A stretch of DNA of 18,797 nt from JADFXI01 sp050011415 (GTDB taxonomy: Bacteria; Nitrospirota; Thermodesulfovibrionia; Thermodesulfovibrionales; Dissulfurispiraceae), in contig JBEKJD010000016.1 in assembly GCA_050011415.1 (NCBI GenBank), forward strand, positions 1 through 18,797. Direction: 5' to 3'. Positions 14,650 through 18,797 of the stretch are shown here, in pieces. Positions within the stretch are counted from its first letter, which is position 1. Every line of letters starts with the position of its first letter. The position numbers and the translations under genes are program-made. Under the pieces are notes generated by a model. The model was not told where the DNA came from, did not search any database, and saw only the letters and a list, made by a program, of their open reading frames with translations.

Positions 14650-14982
14650 ATGAAAACAGGAAATACAACAAAAAAGGGATTATACACGGGAGTAGGCGCA
14701 GGTCTGGTACTATTTGCACTGGTCGGGTTGCTGCCGGGGTCATTTATCGGCGGCGTAATCGGAATTCATATAGCAGGCGGCATTTTCGGATTGCCGTTAA
14801 CTGCCTCGTTGCTGCCAAGGATTATAGTGGCAGTATCCATGGTGACAGGAGTTGTATTGTCGGGAGTCGCATTTGTAGTTGGCGGTGCGCTAACCGGGTG
14901 GCTTATAGGGTATGTTATTGATGCTATCAAAGAAAGCCAGACTGTGACCTTTGGTCATGGACATACAGTAAAAATTAAATAA
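14650..14982 (+). CDS. Small multi-span membrane protein, paralogue A (unknown function)
   Basis: A 110-residue hydrophobic protein with no function I can recognise. Two long hydrophobic stretches (about residues 14-45 and 52-90) are rich in Gly, Val and Ile and carry the motif GLLPGSFIGG. The middle PRIIVAVSM segment and the end GWLIGYVIDAI recur in the next gene. The tail is short and contains a GHGH. GGAGG at 14636-14640 supports the ATG at 14650. It is probably inserted in the inner membrane with two to four spans. The candidate sigma-54 promoter lies upstream and the paralogue 32 bases downstream, so the two form a pair, perhaps a hetero-oligomer. Confidence 0.75.
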   Translation: MKTGNTTKKGLYTGVGAGLVLFALVGLLPGSFIGGVIGIHIAGGIFGLPLTASLLPRIIVAVSMVTGVVLSGVAFVVGGALTGWLIGYVIDAIKESQTVTFGHGHTVKIK

Positions 14983-15014
14983 CAACTGCATAAAATTCCA
15001 AGGAGGATAATACA

Positions 15015-15362
15015 ATGAAAGCGAGAAAAGAAATGGTAAGAATGGGGACGAAGATCGGGGCTGCACTTGGTGGAATAGTGTTTTTGGCCTTTGGACTGCT
15101 TCCGGGCTTTTACTTTGGCAGCTACGGCGCCCTGGTGGTATTGAAACATCTTATGGGCGGTCCGGTTGAGCCTTCAGTGCTGGTACGGATGATCATAGCA
15201 GTGGGCATCATGCTGGGGATAACATGCATAGCTTCTGTAAGCATAGTAATAGGGTCAATCCTGGGTACGGCACTCGGGTATATGGTAGAAGCCCTCTCAG
15301 CGCCAGTTGAAGCAAAAAAAGAAGGGGCAGCAGAAATACGGGAAGAGGTAAGAGCACATTAA
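15015..15362 (+). CDS. Small multi-span membrane protein, paralogue B (unknown function)
   Basis: A 115-residue relative of the preceding gene product. It shares the order FGLLPG(S/F), (P/V)R(M/I)IIAV, a Gly/Ser/Val-rich span and LGYMVEAL near the end, so the pair arose by tandem duplication. It differs by a charged C-terminal tail (about residues 97-115, Lys/Glu-rich) that is likely cytoplasmic or periplasmic and could bind a partner. AGGAGGATAA at 15001-15010 is a strong ribosome binding site. A clear intrinsic terminator 25 bases after the stop closes the two-gene unit. No enzymatic motif is visible. Confidence 0.75.
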   Translation: MKARKEMVRMGTKIGAALGGIVFLAFGLLPGFYFGSYGALVVLKHLMGGPVEPSVLVRMIIAVGIMLGITCIASVSIVIGSILGTALGYMVEALSAPVEAKKEGAAEIREEVRAH

Positions 15363-15387
15363 GGAAGATACTCGATTCATGATCGTG

Positions 15388-15420
15388 AAAAAAGAGGGAT
15401 TTGTATCCCTCTTTTTTTTT
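15388..15420 (+). terminator. Intrinsic terminator of the small membrane-protein pair
   Basis: AAAGAGGGAT (15391-15400) pairs perfectly with ATCCCTCTTT (15405-15414) around a TTGT loop. An unbroken T-run extends to 15420. It is a textbook Rho-independent terminator and separates the small-protein pair from the cytochrome operon. The A-run before the stem could also terminate transcription on the other strand. Confidence 0.92.
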
Positions 15421-15462
15421 ATAAGAGCATAAGACAAGGTGGCGACTGAGCAAGTTATTTTA

Positions 15463-15491
15463 TTTACAAAGTATTTTTTTTTGTGTATTAT
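15463..15491 (+). promoter_or_regulatory. Candidate sigma-70 promoter of the cytochrome bc operon
   Basis: TTTACA (15463-15468) and TATTAT (15486-15491) are separated by 17 bases, lying between the strong terminator and the seven-haem cytochrome gene. The leader would be about 50 bases. The surrounding DNA is AT-rich, so chance matches are likely. Confidence 0.45.
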
Positions 15492-15548
15492 TTGGGCTGT
15501 AACATTATTTCTTTGTCAAAATAAAGTAGGCATAAATTGGGAGGTATA

Positions 15549-16487
15549 ATGAGAAGACTTTTAATAATCGCTTTTCTGTTGTTCCCTCTGATCAGTTTTC
15601 CAAGTCCGGCAAAGGCCGGCACCTTTACCTGTCTTGCCTGTCACAGCGCCATGAAAGGCAAAATCCGTACTGAGAAAAACGTGTTGATTGACGTTAACGT
15701 GGATTCCGGCAAATATGAAGACTCTGTTCATGGAGGCTTTGATTGTATAATATGCCACAGGAAGTTCCAGTCGAATCCCCATGAAACAACCAATATGGGA
15801 AATGTGCCGCAAAATATCGAGGCGCTTGCAGACAAGTTATCGCGCAAAGCAACAATCGACAGCGTGGCGCTTGCCGCGTGCTCGGAATGTCACGGCGAAG
15901 TTTACAAGGCCTGGCAGAACAGCGTTCACGGCAGGAATATCATCGATAAGCAGCAGAATGACGGCGCCGATTGCGTTGACTGTCACGGTTCTCCTCACTA
16001 CATTACCCCCACCGATACCTCATCCTCGTCTGTAAACAGAAAAAATGTTGTAAGGACATGCGGGGAGTGCCATGAAAACGGACGTATCGCTGCGAAATAC
16101 AACCTTGGCACTTCTATAATCGAGCGATATAATGAGAGCTTCCACGGCAAGAAATATGCGCTGGGTCATCCGAATGCTCCGACTTGCGTAAGTTGCCATA
16201 ATAGCCATACTATAAAGAAGTGGGATGATCCCGCCTCTCCAGTGGCATGGGAGAACAGGACGGCAACGTGCGGCAAATGTCATCCCGGCGCCACCAAAAA
16301 ATTTGTCGCCGCCATTACTCATAAACCATACGGCAAAGATAATCCCATACCGTACTACTTTGAAAAGGGGCTCATCGTGCTCCTCTTTGGAGTATTCGCC
16401 TTTGTAGTCGGCCATGTAATCCTTGAGGCGTTTTCGGAAATCAGAGACAAAGTCTTTGGAAAGGAGAAGGAGGAACCCCATGAATAA
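15549..16487 (+). CDS. Seven-haem c-type cytochrome with C-terminal anchor (CbcA-like)
   Basis: A 312-residue exported cytochrome. A signal peptide (MRRLLII... to AKA, residues 1-23) is followed by seven CxxCH sites: CLACH (28-32), CIICH, CSECH, CVDCH, CGECH, CVSCH and CGKCH. A C-terminal hydrophobic span (about 274-293) anchors it to the inner membrane, with a charged cytoplasmic tail. Extra His residues (for example in VHGG, VHGR, FHGK and THKPYG) are candidate distal ligands. The ATG at 15549 is chosen over the TTG at 15537, because GGGAGG (15539-15544) is its ribosome binding site. The stop overlaps the next gene by eight bases. Seven haems plus a partner cytochrome b match the Geobacter CbcA/CbcB layout. 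That role, moving electrons from menaquinol to the periplasm, is inferred. Confidence 0.88.
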   Translation: MRRLLIIAFLLFPLISFPSPAKAGTFTCLACHSAMKGKIRTEKNVLIDVNVDSGKYEDSVHGGFDCIICHRKFQSNPHETTNMGNVPQNIEALADKLSRKATIDSVALAACSECHGEVYKAWQNSVHGRNIIDKQQNDGADCVDCHGSPHYITPTDTSSSSVNRKNVVRTCGECHENGRIAAKYNLGTSIIERYNESFHGKKYALGHPNAPTCVSCHNSHTIKKWDDPASPVAWENRTATCGKCHPGATKKFVAAITHKPYGKDNPIPYYFEKGLIVLLFGVFAFVVGHVILEAFSEIRDKVFGKEKEEPHE

Positions 16488-17199
16488 TGACATCCCACAC
16501 GAATATCAGCGTTTTAACGTTATAGAGCGCATACAGCATGTGATAATGTTTGTTACTTTTTTGGTGCTGTCCTTTACAGGATGGGCGCTGAAATATCCTG
16601 AAGTCGAGAACTCCAGATGGCTGGTAAATTTGTGGGGAGGCGCACGGACCGCCGGCATCATTCACCGTGCTGCAGGCATCACGATGCTGTTGGATTTTCT
16701 CTGGCATGTGCTTTATCTCGGATACATGCTGGGAACAGGGAAAATGAAACTCCGCTTGACTACAACTATCATCCCGCTGCCAAAAGATGTCCTTGATATG
16801 GTAAAAAATATGCTTTACTTTGTCGGCCTGAGCAAGACAAAGCCGCAATTCGGAAGGTTCAGCTATATTCACAAGTTTGACTATTGGGCGGTTTTCTGGG
16901 GAATGGGCATTATCGGGCTATCGGGACTATTTCTCGCGTTTCCGGTACAGGCCTCGTATCTGTTCCCTTCATGGAGCGTCAATTGGATATGGGAAGTCCT
17001 GTTCGTCATGCACAGCGATGAGGCCCTCCTTGCCATAGTGTTTATTCTGTTCTGGCATTTCTACAACGAACACCTGCGGTACAACAAGTTCCCTATGAGC
17101 ATGACATGGATTACAGGTAAAATCTCCATTGAAGACATGAAACACGAACATCCGTTGGAGTATGACCTTGAATTTGGAGATAAAGGGGTCCATAAATGA
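16480..17199 (+). CDS. Four-TM b-type cytochrome (FdnI/HydC-like, CbcB-like)
   Basis: A 239-residue integral membrane protein with hydrophobic spans at about residues 19-38, 64-85, 132-151 and 180-198. His residues in or near the spans (H20, H62, H76, H178, H193, H198) suit two b-haems, as in the gamma subunits of formate dehydrogenases and Ni-Fe hydrogenases. The opening FNVIERIQHVIMFVTFLVLSFTG is typical of that family. It probably oxidises menaquinol and hands electrons to the adjacent seven-haem protein. The ATG at 16480 follows AAGGAGAAGGAGG; an upstream ATG at 16423 lies deep in the previous gene and adds a non-family N-terminus. It overlaps both neighbours (8 and 4 bases), so the three products likely form one complex. 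Confidence 0.9.
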   Translation: MNNDIPHEYQRFNVIERIQHVIMFVTFLVLSFTGWALKYPEVENSRWLVNLWGGARTAGIIHRAAGITMLLDFLWHVLYLGYMLGTGKMKLRLTTTIIPLPKDVLDMVKNMLYFVGLSKTKPQFGRFSYIHKFDYWAVFWGMGIIGLSGLFLAFPVQASYLFPSWSVNWIWEVLFVMHSDEALLAIVFILFWHFYNEHLRYNKFPMSMTWITGKISIEDMKHEHPLEYDLEFGDKGVHK

Positions 17200-17960
17200 T
17201 AATTCCCATAATGGTGATGCTCTTAACCTCATTGCTTACCAGCTGCAATCCCCAGAAAGCTGACAAAGCCGGGGTTGGCAACCCTGACCGTAAAGTTATC
17301 TCGCGGGACCAGGCGATAGGCGAACTCCCGTGCTTCAGGTGCCACTCCTTTGAGAAATTCTCGGCCAAGCCTGAAAAAGGAGTATTCGCCCACCAACTGC
17401 ATATTACCGGCGGCTTTCACTGCAACCAGTGTCACGACTTTCAGGGTCATAGGCATATAGTAATTAATAAAGATGTTTGCGGCCTTTGCCACAACATTAA
17501 AAACATTTCATTGAACAGAACCGCCATGCCCTCACGGTTTAACCATGATGAGCACTCAAAGAAATTCGGCTGCAAAGAATGCCATCCAAAGCTCTTCCTG
17601 ATGAAAGCAGGGAGCGCTCATATCACAATGCAGGAGCTTAACAACGGAGCTTATTGCGGAGACTGTCATAATGGCAGAAAGGCATTCCCTGCCAGCGCCT
17701 GTGCGCGCTGCCATAATACAACCGGCGGTTATGACAAGGACCTCGTGTATAAGGTCGATGGCATGGGACCGGTCACATTCAGCCATGCTTTTCATTCCAG
17801 CGCATTTTCCTGCGAGAAATGCCATCCGAAAATATTTGCCATGAAAAAGACTCAGGGCAAGATGACCATGGAATCGATGAACAATGGTAAACACTGCGGC
17901 GCGTGCCATAACGGGACAGTTGCAACAGCAGTAACAGACTGCGCCAAATGTCATAAATAA
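17196..17960 (+). CDS. Nine-haem c-type cytochrome lipoprotein with c7-type triheme repeats
   Basis: A 254-residue protein starting with a lipoprotein signal; the lipobox LLTSC puts the lipidated Cys at residue 17. Nine CxxCH motifs are visible, arranged as three triheme units. The second and third units are clear repeats: CKECHPKLFLM ... NNGAYCGDCHNG ... CARCH, and CEKCHPKIFAM ... NNGKHCGACHNG ... CAKCH. This is the c(7)-type triheme pattern known from cytochromes of metal reducers. The ATG overlaps the cytochrome b stop (ATGA). As the last gene of the operon it is the likely periplasmic or outer-membrane-facing electron acceptor of the bc pair. Whether it stays on the inner membrane or is sorted outward cannot be read from the sequence; +2 is Asn, not Asp. 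Confidence 0.88.
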   Translation: MIIPIMVMLLTSLLTSCNPQKADKAGVGNPDRKVISRDQAIGELPCFRCHSFEKFSAKPEKGVFAHQLHITGGFHCNQCHDFQGHRHIVINKDVCGLCHNIKNISLNRTAMPSRFNHDEHSKKFGCKECHPKLFLMKAGSAHITMQELNNGAYCGDCHNGRKAFPASACARCHNTTGGYDKDLVYKVDGMGPVTFSHAFHSSAFSCEKCHPKIFAMKKTQGKMTMESMNNGKHCGACHNGTVATAVTDCAKCHK

Positions 17961-17999
17961 AAGAATAGGGTTGGAACAAAGGGGTATGAAACAGAGTTT

Positions 18000-18136
18000 G
18001 TCATTCCAGCTTGTCTGGAATCTGTCCATGCCTTTGTGATAGACTCCGGACAAGCCAACAGTAGGTGCTCTTAAGCACCGGAGTGACAGATGACAGCGCT
18101 GCTTTTGACAATGACGGAAAAACGCTTTCTCAGACT
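18000..18136 (-). mobile_element. MITE-like element, diverged copy 2
   Basis: Read on the minus strand, 18136-18110 matches 12343-12369 over 27 bases with two mismatches (AGTCTGA..., AGCGTTTTTCCGTCATT). The GGTGCTTAAGAGCACC hairpin also recurs (18064-18079 here). The far end starts with GTCATTCCAGC on the plus strand, followed by a TCCAG/CTGGA hairpin. The interior has diverged strongly from copy 1. No coding capacity. Confidence 0.65.
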
Positions 18137-18239
18137 TTTTACAATGCCGTCATATTTTATTTTTTAAAAAATAATTGCAATATTGCCACTAAAAACACCA
18201 TTCGTCCAATCCAAAGAAGGAACATCCATCTGATCAATT

Positions 18240-18264
18240 AAAAAGGCGGGTCTTTCGACCCGCC
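18240..18264 (-). terminator. Intrinsic terminator of the porin-like gene
   Basis: GGCGGGTC (18245-18252) pairs perfectly with GACCCGCC (18257-18264) around a four-base loop (GAAA on the minus strand). On the minus strand it is followed by five Ts. It lies about 50 bases past the stop of the minus-strand gene, the expected place. Confidence 0.9.
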
Positions 18265-18279
18265 TAAGATACTGCTTTC

Positions 18280-18307
18280 ACGCATTACGCGTCATGCATA
18301 ACGCATT
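18280..18307. repeat. Four tandem heptamers (ACGCATT type)
   Basis: ACGCATT, ACGCGTC, ATGCATA and ACGCATT lie back to back between the porin stop and its terminator. The period of seven recalls the paired repeats elsewhere in the window, but I see no separate complementary arm; the units are partly self-complementary (GCGC/ATGCAT cores). Confidence 0.6.
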
Positions 18308-18314
18308 AAGGAAT

Positions 18315-18797
18315 TTAGAAGTTGAGCTGGATTCCTTCTCTGATTGTGTAAACATCAGCCGGCTTGTTTCCAGTAGCAACAACAGCTGCCATTGCTTTCC
18401 AGAAGTCGCCTGCCCAGAGATAACCTCCCTCAATCCATGTCTGCAATCCCTTGTCTATTTTGTAGGTGAGTCTTGCATCGAGTTCCGCACCAATGTCCTT
18501 ATTGGCGCCGGTTGTAGCAGATGTTGAGAATACCCCACTGCCGAGAGTGTTATAGATAGCGGCATTATTGGGATTGATAGCATCAACTGCCTGGAGATAG
18601 AAGATAGCCATATCCAGGTTCAAATCCTTTGACAGGTCGGCATTGCCGCCGAGTCTCAGGTACCAGGTGTTTGCCAGGCCGCCGAACTGATTGCCTGTGG
18701 CATTGACAGTCCTGTAATTATAAACGTAAGGGCCTGATATTCCTTTGGACCTGTAAGGATCTCCAAAGGTCGACTCCACACCCTGGGAGGTGATAAA
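18315..18797 (-). CDS. Outer-membrane beta-barrel (porin-like) protein, C-terminal part
   Basis: The reading frame is open to the window edge and covers the last 160 residues of a minus-strand gene. Alternating polar/hydrophobic strands (for example NTWYLRLGGNADLS, LNLDMAIFYLQAVD, DIGAELDARLTYKI and LQTWIEGGYLWAGD) and the terminal GIQLNF with Phe as last residue are typical of Gram-negative outer-membrane barrels recognised by the Bam machinery. The style resembles alginate-export-like or porin proteins common in metal- and sulfate-reducing bacteria. The start and signal peptide are outside the window. The gene converges on the cytochrome operon and ends at a clear terminator. A link to electron transfer is possible but not shown. 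Confidence 0.8.
   Translation of the reverse strand, partial: FITSQGVESTFGDPYRSKGISGPYVYNYRTVNATGNQFGGLANTWYLRLGGNADLSKDLNLDMAIFYLQAVDAINPNNAAIYNTLGSGVFSTSATTGANKDIGAELDARLTYKIDKGLQTWIEGGYLWAGDFWKAMAAVVATGNKPADVYTIREGIQLNF

Larger units (their letters stand above)
17961..18314. other. Convergent intergenic region
   Basis: 354 bases without a believable gene between the cytochrome operon (+) and the porin-like gene (-). It holds the second MITE-like repeat copy (about 18000-18136), an 18-bp A/T palindrome (18157-18174, TTATTTTTTAAAAAATAA), an unremarkable stretch to about 18235, the minus-strand terminator (18240-18264) and four heptamers (18280-18307). No clear terminator was found right after the nine-haem gene; the hairpins of the repeat may act as one. 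Confidence 0.8.

Noticed and set aside
14589..14921. 110-codon frame overlapping the first small membrane protein
   Set aside because: It is out of frame with the hydrophobic protein, Arg/Ser-rich and unstructured, and lacks a ribosome binding site; the 14650 frame has a paralogue next door.
15537..15548. TTG at 15537 as start of the seven-haem cytochrome
   Set aside because: The GGGAGG ribosome binding site lies between it and the ATG at 15549, and the signal peptide is complete from the ATG.
16423..16479. Upstream ATG at 16423 for the cytochrome b gene
   Set aside because: It would overlap the previous gene by 65 bases and add an Arg/Lys-rich stretch not seen in the family; the ATG at 16480 has a strong ribosome binding site.
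17556..18053. 165-codon minus-strand frame over the nine-haem gene
   Set aside because: It is antisense to a gene with nine intact CxxCH motifs and partly reads the MITE-like repeat; no family features.

Overview
The window looks like a chromosomal piece of a Gram-negative, anaerobic, cytochrome-rich bacterium. It pairs a standard tuf-rpoBC transcription/translation block with three multiheme c-type cytochromes, a c7-type triheme-repeat lipoprotein, a candidate sigma-54 promoter and an outer-membrane barrel ending in Phe. This fits Nitrospirota (Thermodesulfovibrionia-like) or Desulfobacterota/Geobacter-like lineages. The assignment is inferred from gene content and protein style; no marker comparison was possible.

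Region 1 (1-11714, all +) is the classical order tuf (3' end), rpmG, tRNA-Trp(CCA), secE, nusG, rplK, rplA, rplJ, rplL, rpoB, rpoC. rplJ and rpoC start with TTG. An L10-type leader followed by an intrinsic terminator lies between rplA and rplJ and should set L10/L12 synthesis by attenuation. The tRNA-Trp 5' end overlaps the rpmG stop codon.

Region 2 (11715-13549) holds a Mut7-C family RNase-like protein with a zinc ribbon and a two-TM RCK potassium channel. It is dense in small repeats. Region 3 (13546-15420) has an 11-haem NapC/NirT-like membrane cytochrome translationally coupled to the channel, then a perfect 20-bp palindrome, a candidate sigma-54 promoter and two paralogous small hydrophobic proteins of unknown function closed by a strong terminator. 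Region 4 (15421-17960) is a tightly overlapping three-gene operon: a seven-haem c cytochrome with a C-terminal anchor, a four-TM cytochrome b and a nine-haem lipoprotein. It resembles the Geobacter CbcBA quinol-oxidising module plus an extra electron carrier. Region 5 (17961-18797) is a repeat-rich convergent intergenic stretch and the 3' end of a minus-strand porin-like gene.

The most unusual theme is a family of paired, inverted short-tandem repeats. Each copy has a purine-rich arm of 6-, 7- or 8-mers and a complementary arm, and each copy has its own unit sequence. They sit in nearly every larger gap: tRNA/secE, rplA/rplJ, rplL/rpoB, rpoC/Mut7-C and Mut7-C/channel. One pair lies in frame inside the Mut7-C gene, where its two arms encode two apparent insertions. 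A separate MITE-like element with CGTCATTCCCG-type ends occurs twice.
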